DNA of 28,874 nucleotides from the NCBI GenBank assembly GCA_023396615.1, contig JAEWVM010000070.1, positions 1 to 28,874 of the forward strand. Direction: 5' to 3'. Below the pieces are notes generated by a model, which saw nothing but the letters and a program-made list of their open reading frames with translations, did not search any database and was not told the DNA's origin. Both the position numbers and the translations under genes were made by a program. Shown in pieces: positions 1-5,869 of this stretch (the stretch's first letter is position 1; each line of letters starts with the position of its first letter). This DNA is from Spirochaetota bacterium (GTDB taxonomy: Bacteria; Spirochaetota; UBA4802; JAFGJZ01).

Positions 1-52
1 GATGAATCCTTCATATCTCTTTTCATTCTAAAAGATGAAGTTCCTATCGGTT

Positions 53-433
53 TCATTCAGCTTTCCCCCTCGGCTTCATTTTTTTGCGGTTTGCTTCTTG
101 GAGATTTTTCCGCCCAAGAATGTTAGAGACCTTCTTTATATCGCCAGGATAAAATGTGATAGGAATAGAGTTGTGGACTTCCCGTAGTTTTTTCGGATCG
201 ATCATTTTGCCCTCAAAGATGTTGCGTGTTATTTCTTTGATCTTTGCAACATCCGAACTGGCAATGGCGGATTTCTTAGGACTAACGAAAAGACTGTAAA
301 TCTTTGAGACTACCGCATTATCTCTCCATCGAAATGTTCTTTTCTTTTGTTTCAGAAATCTTTTTATAAGCCGTTCAAGATTTCTGATGCTTCCGGGATA
401 TTTGCCTTCGAATGTTTCTGTTGATTTTCTCAT
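53..433 (-). CDS. Hypothetical basic protein in the leftward early operon
   Basis: This 126-residue protein matches no family I recognise. It is strongly basic (many Lys and Arg, for example RLIKRFLKQKKRTFRW near residues 21-36) and has no signal peptide or membrane segment, which fits a nucleic-acid-binding or regulatory early phage protein. Its ATG overlaps the TGA of the upstream HTH gene (ATGA type), so the two are translationally coupled and transcribed leftward from the promoter near 796-825. The position, second in the operon facing away from the repressor, suggests an early lytic function, but this is inference only. Confidence 0.6.
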   Translation of the reverse strand: MRKSTETFEGKYPGSIRNLERLIKRFLKQKKRTFRWRDNAVVSKIYSLFVSPKKSAIASSDVAKIKEITRNIFEGKMIDPKKLREVHNSIPITFYPGDIKKVSNILGRKNLQEANRKKMKPRGKAE

Positions 434-690
434 GCAGGTAACCCGAGAGAAGCCCTGATATTGTCATAGACAGGATTCTCCATTGAAGATTCTTCTTTCC
501 ACGCTGACTGAATTTCTTTGATGGAAATACCAATCGCAATTTCTAGGGCAGGTTCGATCTTCTGCTTGCTTCGTCTTCGTCCATGTAATACGTCATAGAC
601 TGAGCAAACATTAACGTTCAAACAACCGGCAATACTTGTCACGGTTATTCCTTTCTGAGCCATAATAGCTTTTAGCTCTCTCTTGTTCAT
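430..690 (-). CDS. Ner/BcepMu gp16-like HTH transcriptional regulator
   Basis: An 86-residue DNA-binding protein. Residues 1-60 form a helix-turn-helix: MNKRELKAIMAQKG, then ITVTSIAGCLNVN and SVYDVLHGRRRS, followed by a short IEPALEIAIGIS stretch. This is the pattern of the small Ner/BcepMu gp16 regulators of transposable phages, where a host-range or early-promoter regulator with an alpha-helical fold precedes the replication genes. I chose the ATG at 690 rather than 738 because a strong AGGAGG lies just upstream on the minus strand (about 697-703). It is the first gene of the leftward operon and is divergent from the repressor at 891, so it is probably the early lytic regulator opposing it. 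Confidence 0.72.
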   Translation of the reverse strand: MNKRELKAIMAQKGITVTSIAGCLNVNVCSVYDVLHGRRRSKQKIEPALEIAIGISIKEIQSAWKEESSMENPVYDNIRASLGLPA

Positions 691-795
691 TGTTCCTCCT
701 TTTTTTACTTGCTTATTTAGCCCAACAATGTTAGCCAAATTAAGGCGAAATTAGTTCGCTTGTTTTTGGCTTATTTTATTAAGCTTTATGCCATA

Positions 796-825
796 AGCAT
801 ATACGTTATTATCGTATTTTGTCAA
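796..825 (-). promoter_or_regulatory. Leftward early promoter
   Basis: On the minus strand there is a perfect TTGACA -35 box (820-825) followed at 16 bp by TATATG (798-803) or at 18 bp by TATGCT (796-801). The palindromic operator at 801-817 lies between and over these boxes, so a bound repressor would block the promoter. It would drive the HTH gene at 430-690 and what follows to the left. Confidence 0.6.
801..817. promoter_or_regulatory. Operator 1 (ATACG-N7-CGTAT)
   Basis: A perfect 5-bp inverted repeat ATACG/CGTAT with a 7-bp spacer lies inside the leftward promoter. The same half-sites and spacing recur at 862-880 and, imperfectly, at 834-850, which is the arrangement expected of repressor operators between divergent phage regulators. 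Confidence 0.65.
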
Positions 826-833
826 CAAAAAAT

Positions 834-850
834 GTACGATAAAATCGAAT
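834..850. promoter_or_regulatory. Operator 2 (imperfect copy)
   Basis: GTACG-N7-CGAAT keeps the left half-site and the central CG of the right half-site with the same 7-bp spacer. Its centre is about 33 bp from operator 1 and 29 bp from operator 3, about three helical turns in each case. It also overlaps the likely -10 region (TAAAAT, 840-845) of the rightward repressor promoter, whose -35 would be TTGTCA at 819-824. Confidence 0.45.
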
Positions 851-861
851 TCTAAAGAAAA

Positions 862-880
862 AATACGATATTGCCGTATT
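862..880. promoter_or_regulatory. Operator 3 (AATACG-N7-CGTATT)
   Basis: A perfect 6-bp inverted repeat with a 7-bp spacer lies in the 5-prime leader of the repressor gene, 10 bp before its ATG. Binding here would autoregulate the repressor or block rightward transcription. Confidence 0.62.
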
Positions 881-890
881 AATAAGGGAA

Positions 891-1298
891 ATGAAAGATA
901 GACTTAAAGAACTGATCGAATATCTGGATTTATCACAAAAGGATTTTGCAAACCGTATTGGGTTAAAACCTGCAATGATAAGTGATGTTATTTCTGGAAG
1001 AGCTAAAGGATTTTCTAACGAATCCTTATTGTCCATTTCTGAAAAGTTTAATGTATCATTAGACTGGTTACTAACAGGACGTGGAGAAATGTTTCTTTCC
1101 GTTTCTCCGAATACGGGAAACGAAAAACTTGATAATCTATGCCGATTATTAAAAGAGAATCCAGAAATGATATCTATTACGGAAGGATTCGTTCGCGGAT
1201 CGGTGTCTGTCAAAGAACTTCTTGAGGCAATTGATTCACTTCCGGAAAAGAAGCGGCGCGTAGCGCTGATTCAGGTTCGAGCACTTGCTGAATGCTGA
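891..1298 (+). CDS. CI-like XRE-family phage repressor
   Basis: A 135-residue protein with an N-terminal XRE helix-turn-helix at about residues 1-62 (LSQKDFANRIGLKPAMIS is the recognition unit) ending in the typical SLDWLLTGRGEMF. The C-terminal part is short and helical and has no LexA/S24 peptidase Ser-Lys pair, so induction is unlikely to work by RecA-stimulated self-cleavage; an antirepressor or a different signal would be needed. The divergent position, with three operator-like palindromes upstream, is the main evidence that it is the lysogeny repressor. The Shine-Dalgarno (AAGGGA directly before the ATG) is weak and close. Confidence 0.8.
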   Translation: MKDRLKELIEYLDLSQKDFANRIGLKPAMISDVISGRAKGFSNESLLSISEKFNVSLDWLLTGRGEMFLSVSPNTGNEKLDNLCRLLKENPEMISITEGFVRGSVSVKELLEAIDSLPEKKRRVALIQVRALAEC

Positions 1299-1350
1299 TG
1301 GCAATAGCTTTGCTAATGCAAATTTATAATAATAAAACGAGGTTCTTATT

Positions 1351-1662
1351 ATGAAGAAAATTTTCTTTGCCGGATTGCTTTGCGCATTATTCGCCGCATG
1401 CGGCATGCCTTCTGATTCCACAAACTCCTCTCCGCTTGGGATTACAAACACTAAAGTTTCTCGCGAGAACTATGAAAAAATTCAAAAAGGAATGGCGATT
1501 GCCGAAGTTCAAACAATGATGGGCAAACCTGATACTGTAAGCGAGAGCGATACTCCCGGTCTCGGAGTAATGAAGCTTCATCACTATCAGCTTGGAATGA
1601 AAGCTATCGATGTATACTTCTTAAACGGAAAAGTATACATGAAGAATTGGACTGAACTTTAA
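1351..1662 (+). CDS. SmpA/BamE-like small lipoprotein (lysogenic cargo)
   Basis: A 103-residue exported lipoprotein. The start MKKIFFAGLLCALFAAC is a lipoprotein signal peptide with Cys17 as the acylated residue; the -3 position is Phe rather than Leu, a relaxed lipobox. Residues about 40-103 carry the pattern YEKIQKGMAIAEVQTMMGKP...Y....IDVYFLNGKVYMKNW, typical of the SmpA/BamE/DUF3862 fold, a two-helix, three-strand domain of envelope lipoproteins. It follows the repressor on the same strand and is closed by a terminator, so it is likely expressed in the lysogen. Envelope lipoproteins carried by prophages often alter receptors or block superinfection; that role is inferred here. Confidence 0.7.
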   Translation: MKKIFFAGLLCALFAACGMPSDSTNSSPLGITNTKVSRENYEKIQKGMAIAEVQTMMGKPDTVSESDTPGLGVMKLHHYQLGMKAIDVYFLNGKVYMKNWTEL

Positions 1663-1669
1663 ATGATTT

Positions 1670-1696
1670 AATAAGCCGCATACATTGCGGCTTATT
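1670..1696 (+). terminator. Rho-independent-type terminator after the lipoprotein gene
   Basis: A perfect 11-bp inverted repeat AATAAGCCGCA/TGCGGCTTATT encloses a 5-nt loop (TACAT). It starts 8 bases after the lipoprotein stop. The A-rich left and T-rich right ends make it potentially bidirectional, though the T tract is short. Confidence 0.75.
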
Positions 1697-1838
1697 TCGT
1701 ATATCAACAAAGGTGTCGCGTATTGCAGATTTTTCGGTAAGCTGTATGATACAGTGACAGATCGGAACTCAATTGATATTTACGCCAAGATGAAGTTTGA
1801 GATTGAATAGATGCGGATAATGAGAGAGGATGAGATAA

Positions 1839-2237
1839 ATGTCAGAAGATAAATTGCCTAAACCAACAGCGCAAACGAATGATTCGATTGCGGATATTCT
1901 TTCAAAAGGAATTGAAGCTGTCTCCGATATGAACAAACGATCACATGAGTTAGATAAGCTTCAGATTGAAAAAGATTCTGAAATCGAATTAAAACGGATA
2001 GAGCTTGAGTCTAAAGAGCTTCATTTTCATGATAAAAGGTTTTCGAAGGTTCTCTTCGTATTGTCTCTCATTGCTCTTTTGCTGATCGGTCTGGGGATTT
2101 CGCAGGTCTTTATGAATAATGAAAAAGTCGGACTTCTTATAATATCGCATGTTATCTTCGGATTGGTTTCAATGATTGCAGGAATGAATATTTCAAAAAC
2201 TAAAAAGAAAAAGGTCGAATCTGATACTGAAGAATAA
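1839..2237 (+). CDS. Hypothetical membrane protein with coiled-coil N-terminus
   Basis: A 132-residue protein. Residues about 30-70 are a charged helix, probably a coiled coil (SHELDKLQIEKDSEIELKRI). Two hydrophobic membrane segments follow (about 71-90, VLFVLSLIALLLIGLGI, and about 98-117), then a short basic-acidic tail KTKKKKVESDTEE. A GAGAGGATGAG-type ribosome site precedes the ATG. The gene lies among AT-rich accessory genes. Its last codons and its downstream ribosome-binding region are duplicated 334 bp further on (see the repeat at 2554-2592). I do not recognise a family; a small helical membrane protein in this position could act in superinfection exclusion. Confidence 0.6.
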   Translation: MSEDKLPKPTAQTNDSIADILSKGIEAVSDMNKRSHELDKLQIEKDSEIELKRIELESKELHFHDKRFSKVLFVLSLIALLLIGLGISQVFMNNEKVGLLIISHVIFGLVSMIAGMNISKTKKKKVESDTEE

Positions 2238-2258
2238 ATTTAGTGAGAGGAAGAGATG
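2220..2258 (+). repeat. 39-bp direct repeat, copy 1
   Basis: This covers the last codons of the gene ending at 2237, the gap, and the Shine-Dalgarno plus ATG of the next gene. It matches 2554-2592 at 38 of 39 positions. The repeats bracket the 90-residue gene, as if that gene were inserted or amplified as a cassette. Confidence 0.85.
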
Positions 2259-2528
2259 AAATTTTATGCTTTGCTAACGGTTGATTTAAAAAATGCTGAT
2301 GTATCAGAAAGAAGGATTTTTGACGTTATTCTTATTAAGGAAAAATGGACTAAAATTTCTGATTTAACAACAACTTGGAAAGCTTCATTCAAAGATGGGA
2401 TAAGCAAAGAAGAAGCTACTGAACTAATAGAAGGAGATTTGAAGAAAGCAAAAAAAGAATCGGAAATTTCAGAAATCACTTATGCTTTTCAGTTAGCTGA
2501 ACACGAGGTTGCGACAGGAAAACTTTGA
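2256..2528 (+). CDS. Hypothetical 90-residue protein in a repeat-bounded cassette
   Basis: A soluble protein with a likely alpha/beta fold: MKFYALLTVDLKNADVSERR looks like a beta strand and turn, and a helix EEATELIEGDLKKAKKESE lies at about residues 51-69. No signal or membrane segment is visible. The start is fixed by GAGAGGAAGAG directly upstream, a sequence repeated exactly before the next gene. The gene is delimited by a 39-bp direct repeat, so it may be mobile or recently acquired. No function can be assigned. Confidence 0.5.
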   Translation: MKFYALLTVDLKNADVSERRIFDVILIKEKWTKISDLTTTWKASFKDGISKEEATELIEGDLKKAKKESEISEITYAFQLAEHEVATGKL

Positions 2529-2553
2529 TATAATGAAAAAGGACAAGGCCGAT

Positions 2554-2592
2554 TCTGATATTGAAGAATAAATTTAGTGAGAGGAAGAGATG
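2554..2592 (+). repeat. 39-bp direct repeat, copy 2
   Basis: The second copy follows a 12-codon mini-reading frame (2533-2571) whose product, ending ADSDIEE, is a relic of the C-terminus of the 132-residue gene (ending VESDTEE). The copy supplies the ribosome site and ATG of the gene starting at 2590. Confidence 0.85.
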
Positions 2593-3480
2593 CCAGGAAC
2601 TATAAAGAAAAAAATTATTTATTATTCATTCCAACTACATAAGAAAAGAAACCAGAAAGAATTTGCAGATATCATTATTTTTGACAAAGTGATTCAATTT
2701 ATTCTTTCAAAACAAAAAATTGATCGCAAATACGAAATAAGAGGACAAAACAAAGCACATTTTCTTAAAAGTTATGAGAAAAAAGATTCTATTGCCACAA
2801 TTGTTTTTCAAACAGCGAAGCATCATTATAAACCGGATTTACTAAATACCATGACTGGTGATGAAAGAGAAAACCCTAAAGATGACTTTGAAGGAGATAA
2901 TGAGTTAACTCATTTTTCTTTAAGGTATGATATAGACGAAAATGAAATCGTCTGCATAAAAGAAGAGAAAAGATCGGGCATATCTATCGGAGCTTTTATT
3001 GATTATTTTCATTTTTTTTCAAAAAGTTTCTTTTCTGAAAATAAGTCTATTGATCCAGCAAGAATAAATTATTCTTTTATTCAAACGAACAATTTTCTTG
3101 ATAATCTTGAACGCTTAAAAGTTACTACAGAAGTAAAACTTAGAGTTGAAAGTGATGTTTTAGGGTCAGAGTTTTTAAACTTTTCAAATCATATAGATGA
3201 ATTAAATGATACAATTCTTATTGACATTAAAGCTAGCAGAGATAAAAACATGGTAGAGAGCATTAAAGACTATTTTTATGAAAAAATGAGCTCAACTCAA
3301 AAAAAGATCAAAAAAATTCGCGTTTATGGAATAGATGAAGAGCAAAACAATATTATGATAGATACAGAAATATTTAAAAGGACTACTTTTATTGAAGTTG
3401 AAACCGATATAAAAGGTGTAGCTAAATCCAATTATATCCTTAAACAAATGAGTAATATTTTGGAGAATTTTTATGAGTAG
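2590..3480 (+). CDS. Hypothetical soluble protein, candidate phage-exclusion component
   Basis: A 296-residue soluble protein with no membrane segment. I do not recognise a Pfam family with certainty. It begins with a basic strand (TIKKKIIYYSFQLHKKRN), has a central NPKDDFEGDNELTHFSLRYD stretch at about residues 95-114, and ends in alternating strands and helices (IEVETDIKGVAKSNYI). The coding sequence is much more AT-rich than the structural genes, a sign of separate acquisition. The next gene, a four-TM protein, overlaps it by 8 bases, so the two are coupled. A cytosolic sensor plus a membrane effector on the lysogeny side of a prophage is the layout of RexA/RexB and of KwaB/KwaA; homology to either is not shown. 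Confidence 0.6.
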   Translation: MPGTIKKKIIYYSFQLHKKRNQKEFADIIIFDKVIQFILSKQKIDRKYEIRGQNKAHFLKSYEKKDSIATIVFQTAKHHYKPDLLNTMTGDERENPKDDFEGDNELTHFSLRYDIDENEIVCIKEEKRSGISIGAFIDYFHFFSKSFFSENKSIDPARINYSFIQTNNFLDNLERLKVTTEVKLRVESDVLGSEFLNFSNHIDELNDTILIDIKASRDKNMVESIKDYFYEKMSSTQKKIKKIRVYGIDEEQNNIMIDTEIFKRTTFIEVETDIKGVAKSNYILKQMSNILENFYE

Positions 3481-4036
3481 CTTTTGGAAGCGTCGTTTCT
3501 TTTACAGAGAGCCAATCATTCCAGTTCTTGATTATTTATTTACTTTATCTCTTGATGTATTTATTTATGATATCGCTATGCCTTTCTTTGTCTCTGTTCT
3601 TATTTATTTTTTAGTGTTGTCAAAAATCTCTTTGTGTTCCATTTCGAGTTTTTCTACAGTTATTATAGGTATATTGGCAATACTCATTGGATTTTCTATT
3701 ACGAGTTTAACTATTATCGTTTCAAACGGAAACCAAAATATAGAGAAGCTTAAAAATACACAATCTTCAAGAAAATTAAATGGAAAAAATATAAGCCTAT
3801 ACCAATTACTTATTATTACTAATACTTATTCGATCGTTGCCGAAATAGTTGCATTGCTGATTAATCTTTCTTTTTTATTCATTTTTAAATCAAAGATATA
3901 TTCTATTTCCTATTCAATCTATTACTCTCTTAACATTTTCATGTTGCTTCATATTTTTTTTCTAATTTTACGTAACGCTACAAATATATATCTTGTATTT
4001 TATAAAAATAATACAAAATCGAATTTCCACTCTTGA
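3473..4036 (+). CDS. Four-TM membrane protein, candidate exclusion effector
   Basis: A 187-residue integral membrane protein with four hydrophobic segments, at about residues 33-51, 56-80, 110-137 and 143-168 (examples: PFFVSVLIYFLVL, VIIGILAILIGFSITSLTIIV, SLNIFMLLHIFFLIL), and a polar cytoplasmic loop between TM2 and TM3 (GNQNIEKLKNTQSSRKLNGK). Its ATG lies inside the end of the preceding gene, so translation is coupled. Base composition is very AT-rich. The size and topology are like KwaA or RexB, which work with a soluble partner in phage exclusion; this is an analogy from architecture, not a detected homology. Confidence 0.6.
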   Translation: MSSFWKRRFFYREPIIPVLDYLFTLSLDVFIYDIAMPFFVSVLIYFLVLSKISLCSISSFSTVIIGILAILIGFSITSLTIIVSNGNQNIEKLKNTQSSRKLNGKNISLYQLLIITNTYSIVAEIVALLINLSFLFIFKSKIYSISYSIYYSLNIFMLLHIFFLILRNATNIYLVFYKNNTKSNFHS

Positions 4037-4068
4037 CAAAACCGCCTGACCCGTTGTAGCACAGAAAT

Positions 4069-4266
4069 ATGACCACCACTGAAGATTTAATATCCGCCCG
4101 CGAGGCGGCACAGCTTCTTGACGTTTCACCGCGGACGGTTCTGCGGTATCATGAAACCGGAAATTTCGGTGCAGTCAGACTTTCACGCCGAAACTTCAAA
4201 TACATCAAATCAGAAATTATCCGCTTCAGAGAAAATTCTTACTGCCTTCAGCTCGAACTTTTTTAA
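4069..4266 (+). CDS. MerR/excisionase-type HTH DNA-binding protein
   Basis: A 65-residue protein that is essentially one HTH_17/excisionase-type domain: ISAREAAQLLDVSPRTVLRY is the winged-helix reader and IKSEIIRFREN the closing helix. It stands alone between the accessory module and the late genes and is followed by a tandem 9-bp repeat (4273-4308) that could be its binding site. Possible roles are an excisionase-like factor, a late-gene activator or a Nu1-like packaging recognition protein; a different small terminase candidate lies at 5333. The upstream ribosome site is weak. Confidence 0.6.
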   Translation: MTTTEDLISAREAAQLLDVSPRTVLRYHETGNFGAVRLSRRNFKYIKSEIIRFRENSYCLQLELF

Positions 4267-4272
4267 AAAACA

Positions 4273-4308
4273 TACGACAGTTAAGACAGATGCGACAAGT
4301 GCGACAGT
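4273..4308 (+). repeat. Four tandem 9-bp repeats (consensus TGCGACAGT)
   Basis: Consecutive units read TACGACAGT, TAAGACAGA, TGCGACAAG and TGCGACAGT. All four contain GACA in the same phase. The array sits directly after the small HTH gene and before the late genes, in a 173-bp non-coding stretch, so it resembles an iteron-like protein-binding site. Confidence 0.6.
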
Positions 4309-4357
4309 TGAGCCTTGCGTCCCGTTTATCTATGTGCTAAAAACAGAGCAACTAAAT

Positions 4358-4391
4358 GCACGTGGTGGTGTGTGTGGTGCTGCCGGGGCGG
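4358..4391 (-). repeat. 34-bp GC-rich inverted repeat, copy 1
   Basis: The reverse complement of 4358-4391 matches 17712-17745 at 33 of 34 positions (core ACACACACCACCACGTGC). The two copies are inverted relative to each other and lie before and after the packaging/head/sheath/tube genes. A 12-bp core (ACACACCACC-containing) occurs a third time at 10677-10688. Confidence 0.85.
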
Positions 4392-4439
4392 TGTTTTTTA
4401 AATGCCGCTTCGGTTTTACAACAATTAAGTGAGGTTGCA

Positions 4440-4673
4440 ATGTCTGTTTTATCTCTCATTATTGTTCTTTTTATTTTTTGGCTTATCGGTGCGGTCTGCA
4501 CTTTTCTTACAATCCGTTTTCTTATGGCGAAAAGTTATACATGGAAGCAGTACAAAGAGTTTCTCCGCAAAAAAGAAAACCGCGGAATACTCGTCATTAT
4601 TCTCGTTTGCACTGTTCTTTCTTTTTTCGGCTATTTTGTAATGAAGCTTCTTTTGAAAATATCAGAGGCATAG
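4440..4673 (+). CDS. Small two-TM membrane protein (holin-like candidate)
   Basis: A 77-residue protein with two membrane segments (about residues 3-26, LSLIIVLFIFWLIGAVCTFL, and 50-71, ILVIILVCTVLSFFGYFVMK) separated by a basic loop. I chose the ATG at 4440, preceded by GTGAGG, over an upstream ATG at 4356 that would read through the 34-bp repeat and a non-membrane leader. It is the first of three overlapping or adjacent small membrane-protein genes placed just before the terminase, where Mu-like phages keep lysis genes. A holin role is inferred from size, topology and position only. Confidence 0.6.
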   Translation: MSVLSLIIVLFIFWLIGAVCTFLTIRFLMAKSYTWKQYKEFLRKKENRGILVIILVCTVLSFFGYFVMKLLLKISEA

Positions 4674-4677
4674 TTAA

Positions 4678-4986
4678 ATGTTTGATGTTATTAAATATCT
4701 GCTCGGCGTAGCATTCGCCGCCGGTGTAACATACGGGTTTATGAAATACGGTTTCAAATCCATCGAAAAAAAAATATGTGATCTCGAATCTGATTTAAAC
4801 AAAGAGAAGACGCGAATTGATTCACTTCAAATCGAAAACAATAAATATTTTCAGGAAGAATTGAGAATCAAACGTCGACTTGAAAAAAAATTGGATCTCA
4901 TTGATATGAACCTCGCACTTCTTATGCGAGAAAGCAATGTACAGCCTATAACGAGCATATCTAAAAACGCAGGAGTTGACGGATGA
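4678..4986 (+). CDS. Membrane-anchored coiled-coil protein (Rz/i-spanin-like candidate)
   Basis: A 102-residue protein with one N-terminal membrane segment (about residues 5-22, IKYLLGVAFAAGVTYGFM) followed by a long charged coiled coil (about 27-85, IEKKICDLESDLNKEKTRID). This is the topology of inner-membrane spanins of the Rz type, and it follows a holin-like gene. It has no signal-peptidase site. The ribosome site is GAGG before the TAG of the previous gene. The spanin call is inferred from architecture; a small tail or head accessory protein is an alternative. Confidence 0.55.
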   Translation: MFDVIKYLLGVAFAAGVTYGFMKYGFKSIEKKICDLESDLNKEKTRIDSLQIENNKYFQEELRIKRRLEKKLDLIDMNLALLMRESNVQPITSISKNAGVDG

Positions 4987-5333
4987 AATCACGCAGAAGA
5001 ATCACTGAGCCTTTAGCGCAGAATAAAACCAATAAAGTTCCTGTCTTTGATAAGCCGGTTAAAAAAGCAATCCGGCAGACGCTGGTCGAAATATTTCTCT
5101 GCGGAAGCGGAGGCAGAATTTCGAAGCGCGCGGTTTCCTATACGATATCCGGTTTGCTTCTTTTCGGTTATGCCCTTTTGTGTTTCACACCTCTCGCGGA
5201 GTTTCATGCTGATTTCGGCGTGTGGCTTTTGGGTGTTGCCGGTGCTGCCGGTTTCGCGTATCACGCGAATGAGCGCGGCAAGCTTCCGCGCGTTGAAGCA
5301 GTCTACGAAAGCGACAGCTTTAGAGGCAAATAA
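4983..5333 (+). CDS. Small membrane protein with basic N-terminus
   Basis: A 116-residue protein with a basic N-terminus (MKSRRRITEPLAQNKTNK) and two hydrophobic segments at about residues 50-68 (AVSYTISGLLLFGYALLCF) and 78-94 (GVWLLGVAGAAGFAYH). The ATG overlaps the preceding stop (ATGA) and its own TAA overlaps the next ATG (TAATG), so it belongs to the late operon. It could be a second holin-type protein or an antiholin. No lysozyme, amidase or peptidase gene accompanies it in this window. Confidence 0.55.
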   Translation: MKSRRRITEPLAQNKTNKVPVFDKPVKKAIRQTLVEIFLCGSGGRISKRAVSYTISGLLLFGYALLCFTPLAEFHADFGVWLLGVAGAAGFAYHANERGKLPRVEAVYESDSFRGK

Positions 5334-5869
5334 TGGCTTATAGCGATATCGACAAAAGCGATGCTTTCGTGCTTTTTTGCTCCGGGCATTCGTTCCACCG
5401 CATTGCGGAGATTATGCGAGTGCGTCCGAACTGTGCGAGCATCAGTCCGAACACTATCAAATCGTGGAGCGAACAGCCTGATGATAAAGGCCGCACATGG
5501 ATTGACCGAAAATCGGAAGTTGACGCTCTTGTCGAAGTTAACGAAAACACAACAGCCGCGCGAATTAAGACAAATCTTGTCGGCGAGATTGAAGCAGTTC
5601 AAGCTAAAGTTCTCGAAGAGATTACCGACGGCAGTTTGAAATTTAAAACGAAAGATGCTGCTATATATTCGTTTAAATCGCTTGGTGAATGGTGTGATAA
5701 AATCAAAGAAAGAAACAAACGCATCGGAGTCGAGAATCAGGTACAGATTATGTTCGAGTCGATGAATGAAATTCCTGAAGTAAAAGAAGTCCTTTCTAAG
5801 CATTGGAAAACCATCATGAATACTTTTGAATTCAAAGCGCGCGAAATTCTGAAGGTTAAAAATGGATAA
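5333..5869 (+). CDS. Terminase small subunit (Mu gp27 / DUF1804-like)
   Basis: A 178-residue protein that most likely recognises phage DNA and feeds it to the large terminase. The N-terminal part is a helix-turn-helix (LFCSGHSFHRIAEIMRV then NTIKSWSEQ, about residues 14-55), followed by a long helical oligomerisation region (IEAVQAKVLEEI). The length and layout match the Mu-type small terminases (DUF1804). Its ATG overlaps the previous TAA and its end overlaps the large subunit ATG by 8 bases, the usual small-large order. The call rests on the HTH, length and context; no catalytic motif is expected. Confidence 0.72.
   Translation: MAYSDIDKSDAFVLFCSGHSFHRIAEIMRVRPNCASISPNTIKSWSEQPDDKGRTWIDRKSEVDALVEVNENTTAARIKTNLVGEIEAVQAKVLEEITDGSLKFKTKDAAIYSFKSLGEWCDKIKERNKRIGVENQVQIMFESMNEIPEVKEVLSKHWKTIMNTFEFKAREILKVKNG

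Noticed and set aside
809..1213. 134-residue minus-strand frame over the repressor
   Set aside because: It covers the operators and the repressor on the other strand; the HTH protein is clearly the real gene.
1697..1838. Possible coding remnant ending KLYDTVTDRNSIDIYAKMKF
   Set aside because: An open stretch of about 45 codons exists from a TTG at 1684, but without ribosome site or family pattern; it could be noise or a small relic, so it was not listed as a gene.
4309..4440. Late promoter upstream of the lysis-like genes
   Set aside because: TTGCGT (4315-4320) with TAAAAA 17 bp later is a poor match; a late promoter is likely here but cannot be placed.
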